35,140 bases of DNA from Bordetella parapertussis (GCA_945888535.1 CAMDAN010000017.1:1-35140), one strand, 5' to 3'; positions 25,094 through 34,435 are shown, counted from the first letter of the stretch. Translations and numbers: made by a program. Notes: generated by a model not told the origin, from the sequence alone.

Positions 25094-25814
25094 ACAAATC
25101 AGACCCGAGCGCCCGGCGTTCGTCAAACACAAAACACCCGCCGGCGTAGTGCTTGCCATCGGTTTCTTCAAAGTATTTGAGAATGCCGCCTTCGAGCTGG
25201 TACACGTTCTCAAGGCCCTCTTCGCGCATCAAGATGGCGGCTTTTTCGCAGCGAATTCCGCCAGTACAAAAGCTCACCACGGTTTTGCCAGCGAGTTCGG
25301 CTTTGTGGGCCTGCAGGGCGTCTGGAAATTCCGTGAACTTGGTGATGCGCCAGTCAATCGCGCCTTCAAACGTCCCTTCATCGACCTCAAAGTCGTTGCG
25401 CGTATCCAGGGTAACCACCGGTCGGCCTTCGTCATCGGTTCCTTGCGCGAGCCAACGTCTGACGGTTTCTGCGGTAACAGCAGGAGCGCGGCCTTGGGCC
25501 GGTTGAATGGCGGGGTGGTTCATGCGAATGATTTCGCCCTTGACCTTGACCAGCATTTTTTTGAATGGCTGGTTGTCGGACCAACTCTCTTTGGGTGTGA
25601 TGTCACCAAACCGTGTATCGGTATGCAACTGGGCTACAAAGCGGCGCACAGCTTCAGGCGGGCCGGCTAAAAACAAATTAATCCCTTCTTCGGCTAACAA
25701 AATAGTCCCTTTGAGCTTCAAGGCCTGGGCGCGAGCCAGTAAAAGCGCCCGAAGTTCCAAGGTATCCGTGAGCGGGGTAAATTTGTAGGCCGAGATATTA
25801 AGAATAGTGTTCAC
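25071..25814 (-). CDS. trhO: tRNA uridine(34) hydroxylase, rhodanese-domain TrhO/YceA
   Basis: TrhO hydroxylates U34 of certain tRNAs to 5-hydroxyuridine in an oxygen-dependent, prephenate-independent way. The 247-residue protein has the N-terminal acylphosphatase-like domain ([17 protein letters not shown], about 36-51). The rhodanese domain has catalytic Cys183 in [10 protein letters not shown] (183-192), with a second cysteine at 189, and the family-typical [19 protein letters not shown]. The start is a GTG at 25814, preceded seven bases upstream by TAAAAT and no Shine-Dalgarno, so the transcript may be leaderless. It is divergent from dnaE and overlaps the MFS gene by 23 bases at its 3' end. 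It adds a fifth tRNA-modification-related gene to the window. Confidence 0.93.
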   Translation of the reverse strand: MNTILNISAYKFTPLTDTLELRALLLARAQALKLKGTILLAEEGINLFLAGPPEAVRRFVAQLHTDTRFGDITPKESWSDNQPFKKMLVKVKGEIIRMNHPAIQPAQGRAPAVTAETVRRWLAQGTDDEGRPVVTLDTRNDFEVDEGTFEGAIDWRITKFTEFPDALQAHKAELAGKTVVSFCTGGIRCEKAAILMREEGLENVYQLEGGILKYFEETDGKHYAGGCFVFDERRALGSDLSKVALKS

Positions 25815-25821
25815 AGGGGGG

Positions 25822-25851
25822 ATTTTACGGAGCCCGGGCCATGGCTGCGAA
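25822..25851 (-). promoter_or_regulatory. Promoter of trhO, leaderless type
   Basis: On the minus strand TTCGCA (25846-25851) and TAAAAT (25822-25827) are spaced by 18 bases, and the -10 ends seven bases before the GTG start at 25814. Four of six -35 bases and five of six -10 bases match consensus. Confidence 0.5.
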
Positions 25852-25855
25852 AACC

Positions 25856-25861
25856 TACAAT
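25856..25861 (+). promoter_or_regulatory. -10-like element directly before dnaE
   Basis: TACAAT is followed by six bases and the ATG at 25868, the same spacing as at fbpC. The -35 region is poor. If dnaE instead starts at the upstream ATG (25841, with GGAG about eight bases before it), this element would lie inside the gene. Confidence 0.4.
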
Positions 25862-25867
25862 GCTTGG

Positions 25868-28800
25868 ATGTTTATTCACCTGCGCATTCACACAGAGTTT
25901 TCAGTCGTTGACGGTACCAACCGCATCGACGAGTTGGTTGGATTGGCCGCCCAAGACCAGCAACCCGCCTTGGCGATTACGGACCTGAACAACCTGTTTG
26001 GCGCAATCAAGTTTTATAAAAAATCCCGCGACAACGGAGTGAAGCCGATTCTTGGCGCCGAAGTGATTTTGGAAGGCTTGGGTGCCGATGCCAATGCCGT
26101 CTCGCGCATCGTGTTGTTGGTTCAAAACAAGCAGGGTTACTTGAACCTGTCGGAGTTGCTGGCGCGCTCCTACACGCAAAATACGGGCAAGGCCTTGGTG
26201 GTTGCCAAGTTGGAATGGTTACAAGAACTGAGCGAGGGCTTGATTGCACTGTCAGGCGCCCAAGCCGGCCCCGTCGGGCAAGCCTTGGTCCAAGGGGACA
26301 CTGAGCGTGCGCACGAGTGGGCTTTGCAGTTGTCAAGCATTTTTACCCACCGTTTCTATTTGGAAATTCAACGCGCTGGGCGCTTGGATGACGAGGCCCA
26401 TGTGGCGGCCTGTGTCCAGTTGGCAGCGCGTATGCATTTGCCGGTGGTCGCGACGCATCCGGTTCAGTTTTCGCAGCCTGATGATTTTGAAGCGCATGAA
26501 GCGCGGGTTTGTATTTCCGATGGTGAGTTGCTAAGTAATCCCAAACGGATTCGCCGATTTACGCGCGAGCAGCATTTCAAAACCAGCGCAGAGATGGAGG
26601 CTTTGTTTGCCGATCTCCCTTCGGTTATTTCCAACACCCAAGAAATCGCCAAGCGCTGTAACCTCAGTTTGGTTTTAGGCAAGCCGCAACTGCCCGAGTT
26701 CCCCACCCCTTTGGTGGACGGTGTGCGCATGAGTCCGGAAGATTATTTTCGGTACGCTTCCCACGAAGGGCTCAAAGAGCGCATGTTGCACTTGTACCCG
26801 CAAGAGGCGGAGCGCCAAGCGCAGATGCCAAGGTACGTTGAGCGCCTCGAGTTTGAGCTCACGACCATTGTGAATATGGGTTTTCCGGGTTACTTCTTGA
26901 TCGTGGGAGATTTCATTAACTGGGCCAAAAGCAATGGCTGCCCGGTTGGACCTGGGCGCGGCTCCGGTGCGGGCTCGTTGGTTGCGTATGCGTTAAAAAT
27001 TACTGACCTCGACCCGCTGCAATACAAACTGCTGTTTGAGCGTTTCTTAAATCCGGAGCGGGTATCCATGCCCGACTTCGATATTGATTTTTGCCAAGGC
27101 AATCGCGACCGGGTGATTGATTACGTCAAAGAAAAATACGGCAAAGCGGCGGTCAGCCAGATTGTGACTTTTGGAACGATGGCCGCTCGCGCGGCGATTC
27201 GTGACGTTGGGCGGGTACTCGACTTCAGCTACCCGTTTTGTGACGGCATCAGCAAGCTCATCCCCAATAAGCCTGGAACGTCTGTCTCTTTGCAGTTGCC
27301 CCCGGCGGACAAGAAAAAAGACGATAAGACGGTTTACGCCAGTGAAGCTGAACCCCTTTTGGCAGAGCGCGAGGCCAAGGAAGAAGACGTTAAAACCTTG
27401 TTGGAGTTGGCCCGCAAGTTGGAAGGCATGACGCGCAATGTAGGAATGCATGCGGGGGGCGTTTTGATTGCGCCGGGCAAGCTCACCGACTTTTGCCCGC
27501 TGTACCAACAGCCGGGCAGCGAATCGGCGGTAAGCCAATACGACAAAGATGACGTTGAAGCCATTGGCTTGGTGAAGTTCGACTTTTTGGGTTTGGCAAC
27601 CCTGACGATTTTAGAAATCGCCAAGGAGTTCATCAGCACCCGTCACGCAGGCCAAGAACACTTTGCGTTTGAAAACCTGCCGCTTAATGATCCCGAGGTG
27701 TACCGTCTTTTTTCTGAAGGCAAAACGGAAGCGGTCTTTCAGTTTGAAAGCCGCGGAATGCAAGGTATGTTGCGCGATGCCAAGCCCACGCGCTTAGAAG
27801 ATTTAATTGCTCTTAACGCGCTCTACCGTCCCGGCCCTATGGACTTGATCCCGAGTTTTGTGGCGCGTAAACATGGGCGAGAAGAGATTGAATACCCGCA
27901 CCCCCTGGTTGCAGACATGCTGTCGGAGACCTACGGCATCATGGTTTACCAAGAGCAGGTGATGCAAACCGCGCAGATTTTGGGCGGCTACTCTTTGGGC
28001 GGCGCTGACATGTTGCGCCGTGCGATGGGTAAGAAAAATGCAGAAGAAATGGCCAACCATCGGGCGATTTTTCGCGCAGGCGCAGCCAAGAACAACATCA
28101 CCGAAATTAAAGCCGACGAAGTATTTGACTTGATGGAGAAGTTTGCAGGCTACGGATTTAACAAATCCCACGCTGCGGCTTACTCCCTCTTGGCATACCA
28201 CACCGCTTGGATCAAGGTCCATTACACGGCCGAATTCTTTTGCGCCAATATGACGGTGGAGATGGACGACACCGATAAGCTCAAGATCTTATTTGGTGAC
28301 GCCGAGAAGTTTAATATCCATTTCGAACCGCCTAATGTCAACCGAGGCGTTTACCGGTTCGAGCCTATCTCTAATCAGCACATTCGGTATGGGCTGGGTG
28401 CGATCAAGGGAACGGGCCAACAGGCCATCGAGGCGATCATCGCGGCCCGCGAAGGCCGTGGTCCGACCGCTGAGACGGGTCTCTTCACCAGCTTGTTTGA
28501 TTTTTGCCGCCGGGTCGAGCGTTCGCGTTTGAACAAGCGTTGCTTGGAAGCATTGATCAAAGCCGGCGCGTTTGATACCTTGGAACTCAACCGGGCAGCC
28601 TTGCTTGCCTCCGTAGACCGTGCATTTGAATTTTCAGCCGCCGCCAGCGCCAATGAAAACCAAGTCGGCTTGTTTGATATGGGCGGGCCCGATGACCACG
28701 GCTCCAGCAGCCAAGAGCCTGAATTGGTCAGCGCTTTGCCATGGGGTGTGAAAGAGCGGCTGACCCAAGAAAAGTCGGCAGTGGGCTTTTACCTGTCAGG

Positions 28801-29437
28801 ACATTTGTTTGATGAGGTGGCTTTAGAAGTAAGACGTTTTGCCAAGCGCCCGATTGAAGAGTTACTTGAAACCCGAGAGCCTCAATTGCTCGCGGGGATC
28901 GTGACCGATTTTCGAGTGATCAACGGCCAGCGCGGCAAGCTCGCTTTGTTCAAGCTCGACGACAAGTCTGCAACGATTGAGGCCCGTGCCGATGAAGGCT
29001 TACTGAATGCCCACAAAAACCTTCTCAAAGAAGACGCTTTGATCATTGCGATGGGCAAAGCCCAGCCGGATCGGTTCTCGGGCGGAATGCAATTCACGAT
29101 CACACAGTTGTGGGATTTAGAGCAGGCGCGTTGCCGGTTTGGAAAATTTCTGCGCGTCACCATCAAACCCGATGCCAAAACCGCAGGCCCCGATATCGCC
29201 CAATTGCTCCGCGAGTTTCCTGCGCAACGCGAAATGACAGAGCAGGGCGAATTGGTGCGCGGCCTGTTGGTGCGTTTTGCGGTGGAATTACCGCCAGATG
29301 ATTCGATGGCCCCGCAAGAAGGTGCGGTTGCGGAAGTTCAGCTCCACGACAACGCCCGTTTTTACCCCAGCGATGCAGCCCTGGCCCGCTGGCGCTCCCA
29401 GGCCGAGCAGGGCCAGGCGGTGATTGCTTACGATTGA
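25868..29437 (+). CDS. dnaE: DNA polymerase III subunit alpha
   Basis: This is the catalytic alpha subunit of the chromosomal replicase, 1189 residues. The N-terminal PHP domain opens with [13 protein letters not shown]. The C-family polymerase palm contains [24 protein letters not shown] and the metal-binding aspartates of PDFDIDF (Asp403, Asp405), equivalent by position to E. coli Asp401 and Asp403. A third candidate is Asp572 in KFDFLGL. A helix-hairpin-helix-type segment ([12 protein letters not shown]), an OB-fold region and a C-terminal tail follow. Length and motif order match DnaE rather than DnaE2 or PolC. The start at 25868 ([11 protein letters not shown]) fits the family; an in-frame ATG at 25841 with a better ribosome-binding site would add nine residues. 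It is divergent from trhO with 53 bases between starts. Confidence 0.98.
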   Translation: MFIHLRIHTEFSVVDGTNRIDELVGLAAQDQQPALAITDLNNLFGAIKFYKKSRDNGVKPILGAEVILEGLGADANAVSRIVLLVQNKQGYLNLSELLARSYTQNTGKALVVAKLEWLQELSEGLIALSGAQAGPVGQALVQGDTERAHEWALQLSSIFTHRFYLEIQRAGRLDDEAHVAACVQLAARMHLPVVATHPVQFSQPDDFEAHEARVCISDGELLSNPKRIRRFTREQHFKTSAEMEALFADLPSVISNTQEIAKRCNLSLVLGKPQLPEFPTPLVDGVRMSPEDYFRYASHEGLKERMLHLYPQEAERQAQMPRYVERLEFELTTIVNMGFPGYFLIVGDFINWAKSNGCPVGPGRGSGAGSLVAYALKITDLDPLQYKLLFERFLNPERVSMPDFDIDFCQGNRDRVIDYVKEKYGKAAVSQIVTFGTMAARAAIRDVGRVLDFSYPFCDGISKLIPNKPGTSVSLQLPPADKKKDDKTVYASEAEPLLAEREAKEEDVKTLLELARKLEGMTRNVGMHAGGVLIAPGKLTDFCPLYQQPGSESAVSQYDKDDVEAIGLVKFDFLGLATLTILEIAKEFISTRHAGQEHFAFENLPLNDPEVYRLFSEGKTEAVFQFESRGMQGMLRDAKPTRLEDLIALNALYRPGPMDLIPSFVARKHGREEIEYPHPLVADMLSETYGIMVYQEQVMQTAQILGGYSLGGADMLRRAMGKKNAEEMANHRAIFRAGAAKNNITEIKADEVFDLMEKFAGYGFNKSHAAAYSLLAYHTAWIKVHYTAEFFCANMTVEMDDTDKLKILFGDAEKFNIHFEPPNVNRGVYRFEPISNQHIRYGLGAIKGTGQQAIEAIIAAREGRGPTAETGLFTSLFDFCRRVERSRLNKRCLEALIKAGAFDTLELNRAALLASVDRAFEFSAAASANENQVGLFDMGGPDDHGSSSQEPELVSALPWGVKERLTQEKSAVGFYLSGHLFDEVALEVRRFAKRPIEELLETREPQLLAGIVTDFRVINGQRGKLALFKLDDKSATIEARADEGLLNAHKNLLKEDALIIAMGKAQPDRFSGGMQFTITQLWDLEQARCRFGKFLRVTIKPDAKTAGPDIAQLLREFPAQREMTEQGELVRGLLVRFAVELPPDDSMAPQEGAVAEVQLHDNARFYPSDAALARWRSQAEQGQAVIAYD

Positions 29438-29492
29438 GCCTTTAGCAAACTGACCTAATCGAGGGTTTTTGCTAGGGTCAAGCCCTAAAAAA

Positions 29493-29502
29493 TTGTATAC
29501 AG
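29493..29502. promoter_or_regulatory. TTGTATACAG, possible GntR-type operator before the NMT1 importer
   Basis: The core TGTATACA is a perfect eight-base palindrome 36-45 bases before the substrate-binding-protein ATG. TTGTATAC-type sites are typical of FadR-subgroup GntR repressors. TTGTAT could also serve as a -35 with TTTTAA 18 bases downstream, so a repressor there would block transcription. No GntR gene is in the window. Confidence 0.35.
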
Positions 29503-29537
29503 TTAACCGGTTTGAATTTTAATTTTTTGGAGTCTTT

Positions 29538-30572
29538 ATGATTTACCGCCTTTTGTTTAAATCGGGTGCTGCTATCGCTGTGACCCTGGTTGCGTGCTCA
29601 TCTTGGGCTCAATTGACCCCAATTAAGTTTCAATTGGACTGGCGATTTGAAGGGCCTGCGGCAATGTTTTTGGTACCTGTTGCAAAAGGATATTTCAAAG
29701 ACGCGAAGGTTGATGTCACAGTGGATGCAGGAAATGGCTCTGGGGGAGCTGTCACCCGCGTAGCCTCTGGTTCTTACGATATGGGTTTTGCTGATTTGGC
29801 AGCACTCATGGAGTTTCATGCCAATAACCCTGACGCTCCGAATAAACCCGTCGCTGTAATGATGGTTTACAACAATACGCCGGCATCGGTGATGGCTTTA
29901 AAAAAATCCGGGATCAAAAAACCGACCGATCTATCGGGTAAAAAATTGGGAGCCCCTGTATTTGATGCCGGTCGGCGCGCATTCCCCATTTTTGCCAAAT
30001 CCAACAATGTAGATAACGTTGCTTGGACAGCCATGGATCCCCCGTTGCGGGAAACCATGCTGGTTCGTGGTGATGTGGACGCCATTACGGGCTTTACCTT
30101 TACATCGTTGCTGAATATCGAAGCGCGCGGTGTTAAGGCTGAAGATGTTGTGGTGTTGCCTTATGCTGATTTTGGAGTCAAGCTTTACGGCAACGCCATC
30201 ATCGCCTCACCGAAATTGATAAAAGAAAACCCAGCGGCGATCAAAGCCTTTTTGTTGGCATTCTCTAAAGGGATGAAGGACGTAATCACCAATCCTGCGG
30301 CTTCCATTGAAACCGTTAAAGCGCGTGATGGAATCATCAATACCGCTTTAGAAACGCGCCGTCTCCAACTGGCAATTGATACGGTGATAAACAGTCCTGA
30401 CGCTCGCGCTGAAGGCTTTGGTCAAGTAAAAGGCCCACGCCTATCGTTAATGGCATCTCAGGTTTCTGATGCTTTCACTACAAAAACGCGCGTGAAAGCA
30501 GATGAGGTTTGGAATGGTTCTTTCTTGCCAGCGGCGAAAGATCTTGACGTTCTTCCTAAGAGTAAAAAATAA
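29538..30572 (+). CDS. ABC transporter substrate-binding protein, NMT1/THI5-like
   Basis: This is a periplasmic binding protein of the NMT1/THI5/SsuA group, 344 residues. The signal peptide ends at SSWAQ (about residue 25); Cys20 precedes it but lies within the signal, so a lipoprotein is less likely. The mature N-terminus, PIKFQLDWRFEGPAAMFLVPVAKGYFKD, is typical of the family, as is GSYDMGFADLAALMEF and the later LSGKKLGAPVFDAGRRAFP. Relatives bind pyrimidine-type thiamine precursors, sulfonates, nitrate or other small organics; the ligand here is not readable. GGAG lies five bases before the ATG. The gene and the two that follow are more AT-rich than their surroundings. Confidence 0.88.
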   Translation: MIYRLLFKSGAAIAVTLVACSSWAQLTPIKFQLDWRFEGPAAMFLVPVAKGYFKDAKVDVTVDAGNGSGGAVTRVASGSYDMGFADLAALMEFHANNPDAPNKPVAVMMVYNNTPASVMALKKSGIKKPTDLSGKKLGAPVFDAGRRAFPIFAKSNNVDNVAWTAMDPPLRETMLVRGDVDAITGFTFTSLLNIEARGVKAEDVVVLPYADFGVKLYGNAIIASPKLIKENPAAIKAFLLAFSKGMKDVITNPAASIETVKARDGIINTALETRRLQLAIDTVINSPDARAEGFGQVKGPRLSLMASQVSDAFTTKTRVKADEVWNGSFLPAAKDLDVLPKSKK

Positions 30573-30593
30573 CCCCCTCACTGATTGCTTAGG

Positions 30594-31421
30594 ATGACCG
30601 ATTCTTCTGATTACTTCGTTGAGTTTCAAAATGTTTGGCTGGCTTACAACGAGGAGTTACTAAAGCAAAATCTTTATGCAGTTGAGGACATCAACCTTCA
30701 AGTGAAACAAGGCGAGTTCATTGCGATTGTTGGTCCTTCCGGGTGCGGAAAATCTACTTTTATGAAGCTCACCACTGGGTTGAAAAAACCCAGCAAAGGC
30801 TCCATCACCGTGGATGGACAAATCGTCACAGGACCTTTGAAAATTAGCGGCATGGCTTTTCAAGCGTCATCGCTTTTGCCATGGAGAACGACGCTTGATA
30901 ACGTCTTGCTTCCTTTAGAAATTGTTGAACCGTTTCGATCGAATTTCAAAGCAAAAAAGGCCGAATACGAAGCACGTGCAATTAAACTTTTAGCTGCGGT
31001 TGGCTTGGCGGGATATGAACGCAAGTTTCCTTGGGAACTCTCAGGAGGAATGCAGCAGCGTGCCAGTATTTGCCGCGCTTTAATTCATGAACCCAAGATG
31101 CTTTTACTTGACGAGCCCTTTGGCGCTTTGGACGCTTTTACGCGTGAAGAACTTTGGTGTACTTTGCGTGATTTATGGACTGAGCAACGGTTTAACGTGA
31201 TTCTGGTAACCCATGATTTGCGCGAATCAGTTTTTTTGGCTGATACGGTGTACGTAATGTCTAAAAGCCCAGGGCGATTCGTTGTTAAGCGCGAGATTGA
31301 TTTGCCCCGTCCCCGTGAGTTAGATGTGACCTACACGCCAGAATTTAGCCATATTGTTCAAGAATTACGTGGCCATATCGGTGCAATTCGCACTACGACA
31401 GCTCCTATACCTTCAAAATAA
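30594..31421 (+). CDS. ABC transporter ATP-binding protein, SsuB/TauB-type
   Basis: This is the ATPase subunit of the NMT1-type importer, 275 residues from the ATG at 30594. The frame is open to a TTG at 30585. Walker A GPSGCGKS is at 47-54, the Q-loop in AFQASSLLPW at about 88-97, signature LSGGMQQ at 149-155, Walker B LLLDEP at 170-175 and the H-loop in VTHD. The signature with GMQQR and the phrase LDAFTREELW are typical of nitrate/sulfonate/taurine/pyrimidine importers. It starts 21 bases after the binding-protein gene and is followed by the permease after five bases. Sample sequence lines in this gene have only 37-48 percent GC, lower than the fbp genes. Confidence 0.93.
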   Translation: MTDSSDYFVEFQNVWLAYNEELLKQNLYAVEDINLQVKQGEFIAIVGPSGCGKSTFMKLTTGLKKPSKGSITVDGQIVTGPLKISGMAFQASSLLPWRTTLDNVLLPLEIVEPFRSNFKAKKAEYEARAIKLLAAVGLAGYERKFPWELSGGMQQRASICRALIHEPKMLLLDEPFGALDAFTREELWCTLRDLWTEQRFNVILVTHDLRESVFLADTVYVMSKSPGRFVVKREIDLPRPRELDVTYTPEFSHIVQELRGHIGAIRTTTAPIPSK

Positions 31422-31426
31422 TCGAT

Positions 31427-32194
31427 ATGAAGCAACAACAATTAGAACGCTGGTCGCCTTGGGTTTTGCTCATTGTCACCTTGGGTTTTTGGCAAGCGGT
31501 TTGTACCCTTTTCAGTGTCTCTGAATTTATTTTCCCCAGCCCTTTGAGAATTTGGCAGCAAATGGTGGAATACCGCGATGTGATCGCGGGTCATGCGTGG
31601 CGGACTTTTTGGGTCACGATGGTGGGCTTTGGAATTGCGATCGTAGTAGGGGTTTTGCTGGGTTTTGTGATTGGTAGTTCGCGCTTGGCTTACGCTGCCG
31701 TCTACCCCTTGATGACCGGTTTTAACGCGCTTCCTAAAGCAGCTTTCGTTCCGATTTTGGTGGTTTGGTTTGGCATTGGGGCTGGACCTGCTATCTTGAC
31801 TGCATTCCTGATTAGCTTCTTTCCCATCATGGTCAACATCGCAACGGGCCTTGCAACCCTCGAGCCCGAGTTGGAGGATGTTCTGCGCGTCTTGGGTGCA
31901 AAACGATGGGATGTTTTGGTGAAAGTGGGCTTGCCCCGTTCTATGCCCTATTTTTACGGTTCCCTCAAGGTTGCCATTACATTGGCTTTCGTGGGGACAA
32001 CGGTGTCAGAGATGACCGCTGCCAATGAAGGTATTGGTTATTTATTGATTTCAGCAGGCTCCGCTATGCAAATGGGATTGGCATTTGCGGGTTTGGTCGT
32101 AGTGGGTGCGATGGCGATGTTGATGTATGAGCTCTTCAGCCTGATTGAAAATCACACCACAGCGTGGGCGCATCGGGGTTCTCAATCCCATTAA
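31427..32194 (+). CDS. ABC transporter permease, NMT1/SsuC-type
   Basis: This is the inner-membrane permease of the importer, 255 residues with about six helices. The EAA coupling loop is visible as LRVLGAKRWDVLVKVGLPRSMPYFYGSLKVAI. It would act as a homodimer with two copies of the preceding ATPase. It starts five bases after the ATPase stop and is convergent with tolA across a 126-base gap. That gap holds a GGTATACACC palindrome at 32222-32231 but no convincing terminator hairpin. No catabolic enzyme for an imported substrate lies next to the operon. Confidence 0.92.
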   Translation: MKQQQLERWSPWVLLIVTLGFWQAVCTLFSVSEFIFPSPLRIWQQMVEYRDVIAGHAWRTFWVTMVGFGIAIVVGVLLGFVIGSSRLAYAAVYPLMTGFNALPKAAFVPILVVWFGIGAGPAILTAFLISFFPIMVNIATGLATLEPELEDVLRVLGAKRWDVLVKVGLPRSMPYFYGSLKVAITLAFVGTTVSEMTAANEGIGYLLISAGSAMQMGLAFAGLVVVGAMAMLMYELFSLIENHTTAWAHRGSQSH

Positions 32195-32320
32195 ACAGTT
32201 TTTTACCTAACGGATTTATAAGGTATACACCTGTTGAATCGGTTCTAGGCATTGCGCCCGTGACGTGACGTTGTGTCCTTTATTTGCAGCATCGAAAACC
32301 ACGCAGCCACAAATAATGGC

Positions 32321-33235
32321 TTACCGCGCCTTGGGCTCAAGCGCAATCGTCATCGGTGAGGGTACGCGCCCATTGTCATCGCGCGGAAGCCGTGTGGTTT
32401 TGTAGATGGCGTTGAGGGCCACTTCATCCCAATAGCTGTCGCCACTTTTTTTGCGAAGTTTGACGCTCAAAATGGTTCCGCTCGCATCGCAATAGACATC
32501 GTATTCGACGGACGGGTTGCCTACGATTTCTTTGCTTTGGGTAATGTTTGGGCGAATAGCAGCCACAATTTTCCCGCCGTAATTTGCGCCCGGCCCCGAA
32601 CTCTGTGCCGCATTTCCTGTGGCCGTTGGTTCGCCATTTCCGGTTGCGCTTCCTGCTAAACGCAGGGCGCGTTCTTTGGCTTCTTTGAGGCGCGCTGCGC
32701 TTTTCTTTTCTTCGGCCTTGGTCAGGGCTTCCATTTTTTGCTTTTCAGCCGCGTCTTCTTTGCGTTGGGTCGCTTTGAGTTTTTCTGCTTTAGCAATATC
32801 TTCCTTGCGCTTATCAGCTTTTAATTTTTCTTCTTTGAGCTTGAGTTCTTTCAGTTTGAGTTCTTTTTCTAAGCGGGCTTGTTCTTGTTTTTTTTCATTC
32901 TCGCGTTGGGCCTTTTGTTGGGCCAGAACGATATCCGCGTTGGTCTTTACCTCTGGCGCTGGAGGCGGAGGTGGGGGTGCCAGCTCCGGTTTTTTACTGA
33001 TAGGCACCAGGGTTTCAATTTCTGGTGGCAGAGCGGGCTCAGGGGGGGCCGCTTCGACTGGTAGGGCGGACCACAGTTCGGCTTGAAAGCTCGCAGGTTC
33101 CAGAGCCGCTTGGTGCCATTGCACACCCAAGGAAAGCGCAATCACTAAAAACACATGCGCAATCAAGGCGAGGGTAACCGCGCGTCCAAATCCAGGAACG
33201 GGCGGTGGGGTAAATTCTTTGTAGGCCAGAGCCAT
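32321..33235 (-). CDS. tolA: Cell envelope integrity protein TolA
   Basis: TolA spans the periplasm, coupling the proton-motive force of TolQR to Pal/TolB and outer-membrane constriction at division. The 304-residue protein has a short cytoplasmic N-terminus, one membrane helix at about 20-40 and a proline-rich stretch (about 62-95, including six consecutive prolines). A long Lys/Glu/Ala-rich coiled-coil helix (about 105-195) and a C-terminal TonB/TolA-like domain with PSVEYDVYCDASGTILSVKLRKKSGD follow. The coiled coil has short KLKELKLKEEKLK-type repeats typical of TolA domain II. It follows tolR by seven bases. No tolB or pal follows on this strand; the next gene is convergent. Confidence 0.93.
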   Translation of the reverse strand: MALAYKEFTPPPVPGFGRAVTLALIAHVFLVIALSLGVQWHQAALEPASFQAELWSALPVEAAPPEPALPPEIETLVPISKKPELAPPPPPPAPEVKTNADIVLAQQKAQRENEKKQEQARLEKELKLKELKLKEEKLKADKRKEDIAKAEKLKATQRKEDAAEKQKMEALTKAEEKKSAARLKEAKERALRLAGSATGNGEPTATGNAAQSSGPGANYGGKIVAAIRPNITQSKEIVGNPSVEYDVYCDASGTILSVKLRKKSGDSYWDEVALNAIYKTTRLPRDDNGRVPSPMTIALEPKAR

Positions 33236-33242
33236 GTTTGAA

Positions 33243-33680
33243 TTAATTTACCAATTGAACCGACAAGCCCACGCGGGCAATCCCTGCGCGTTGCAAGGTG
33301 TCCATGACCTTGACCACGCTTTCGTACTTGACGGATTTGTCCGCGCTGATCACCACGGCGGTGTTGGGGACTTCAGCGCCAGTGGATGATTTTTTCTGCG
33401 CTTGCTGGACTTTTTCAGCCAAACTGGACAGCGTCACGGGCGTGCTGTTTTCCTTGACCTTCATTTCTAAGGCATCATTTTTACCAAGAATGATTTGGAT
33501 GACGACATCGGGTTGTTTGGCGGCTTTGCCGATGCTGGGCAAATCAATCATGCTGGGGCTTATCAAGGGCGCGGTGACCATGAAAATAATCAAAAGCACG
33601 AGCATCACGTCAATGAATGGAACCATATTGGGTTCACTGATCGTGCGACGGCCGCGGCCACGGGAACTTACTGCGGGCAT
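33243..33680 (-). CDS. tolR: Biopolymer transport protein TolR/ExbD family
   Basis: TolR is the small proton-channel partner of TolQ. The 145-residue protein has one N-terminal membrane helix (about 20-42) in NMVPFIDVMLVLLIIFMVTAPLI. The conserved proton-handling aspartate in FIDVMLVLL is Asp24. A periplasmic globular domain of about 95 residues follows (ADKSVKYESVVKVMDTLQRAGIARVGL). The ATG at 33680 and seven-base spacing to tolA mark it as part of the tol operon rather than a separate exbD. It lies 33 bases after tolQ. Confidence 0.94.
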   Translation of the reverse strand: MPAVSSRGRGRRTISEPNMVPFIDVMLVLLIIFMVTAPLISPSMIDLPSIGKAAKQPDVVIQIILGKNDALEMKVKENSTPVTLSSLAEKVQQAQKKSSTGAEVPNTAVVISADKSVKYESVVKVMDTLQRAGIARVGLSVQLVN

Positions 33681-33713
33681 AGTTCAGTCCTTTGCATCAA
33701 AGCGCGAAAGCCA

Positions 33714-34412
33714 TTAGCGCGGCGCGGCGGGGTTGACTTGGGCGCTGACGTTGCGCTGCAAGATGTTAGAAAACTCTTCGATGAAGGTTTCTTGTTGAAT
33801 CGATATGCGGTCAATTTCTCGTGCAAAGCGGTTGTAGGCAATGACGGCAGGAATGGCTGCAAAAAGTCCAATCGCAGTGGCTACCAAAGCCTCAGCGATC
33901 CCTGGGGCAACGGTGGCGAGGGTGACTTGTTGTAACGACGCCAGTCCGGTAAACGCATGCATGATGCCCCACACCGTGCCAAACAATCCGACATACGGCG
34001 ACACGGAGCCGACCGATGCGAGAAACGAGAGATTGCTCTCGACCACATCCATCTCACGTTGAAAGCTCGCTCGCATCGCGCGGCGAGCGCCGTCCATCAT
34101 CATGCCCACATCGGTCACGCGGCGCTCCCGTAGTTTTTGAAATTCCCGCATGCCACTGGCAAAAATTCGTTCCATCGGGCCTGAGTTCTGGGACTTGGCA
34201 GCGGCTGAGGTTAACAATTCATTGAGACTTGCCCCCGACCAAAATTCTTTCTCGAAGCTTTCGTTTTGGGTTTTAACCCGCGCAATAGCAAACAATTTTC
34301 TAAAGATGGCAGACCAACTGGCAATCGATACGATCATCAGCAGCAGCATGACGATTTGAACCACCAAGCTGGCGTGTAGTACGAGTTGAAGGATGTCGAG
34401 ATCTTGGTTCAT
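33714..34412 (-). CDS. tolQ: Proton channel protein TolQ (MotA/TolQ/ExbB family)
   Basis: TolQ is a three-helix inner-membrane protein whose pentamer, with TolR, forms the motor that energises TolA. The 232-residue protein has helices at about 15-40, 135-160 and 165-190. A long cytoplasmic loop lies between the first two, and the family-typical ASVGSVSPYVGLFGTVWGIMHAF and VAPGIAEALVATAIGLFAAIPAVIAYN segments are present. It is the first tol gene, 23 bases after the aminotransferase stop on the same strand, so transcription may begin upstream of the aminotransferase. Confidence 0.95.
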   Translation of the reverse strand: MNQDLDILQLVLHASLVVQIVMLLLMIVSIASWSAIFRKLFAIARVKTQNESFEKEFWSGASLNELLTSAAAKSQNSGPMERIFASGMREFQKLRERRVTDVGMMMDGARRAMRASFQREMDVVESNLSFLASVGSVSPYVGLFGTVWGIMHAFTGLASLQQVTLATVAPGIAEALVATAIGLFAAIPAVIAYNRFAREIDRISIQQETFIEEFSNILQRNVSAQVNPAAPR

Positions 34413-34435
34413 AGTGAGACTCAGTGGGTAAGGGC

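Noticed and set aside
25023..25670. A 215-residue plus-strand open frame opposite trhO
   Set aside because: It is antisense to the clear TrhO protein, spans the trhO/MFS overlap and shows no family motif; it is a codon-bias shadow.
29461..29492. Hairpin TAGGG/CCCTA after dnaE with T and A runs, considered as a terminator
   Set aside because: The A-run follows the stem and the T-run precedes it on the plus strand, and the minus strand has no gene ending here, so it does not fit an intrinsic terminator of dnaE.
32261..32275. Short tandem GTGACGTGACG
   Set aside because: Two copies of a five-base unit only; no link to any mobile or regulatory element.
32281..32318. Inverted repeat TTATTTG/CAAATAA in the tolA-permease gap
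   Set aside because: The loop is over 20 bases and no T-tail follows, so a terminator call is not supported; chance is likely for 7-base arms.
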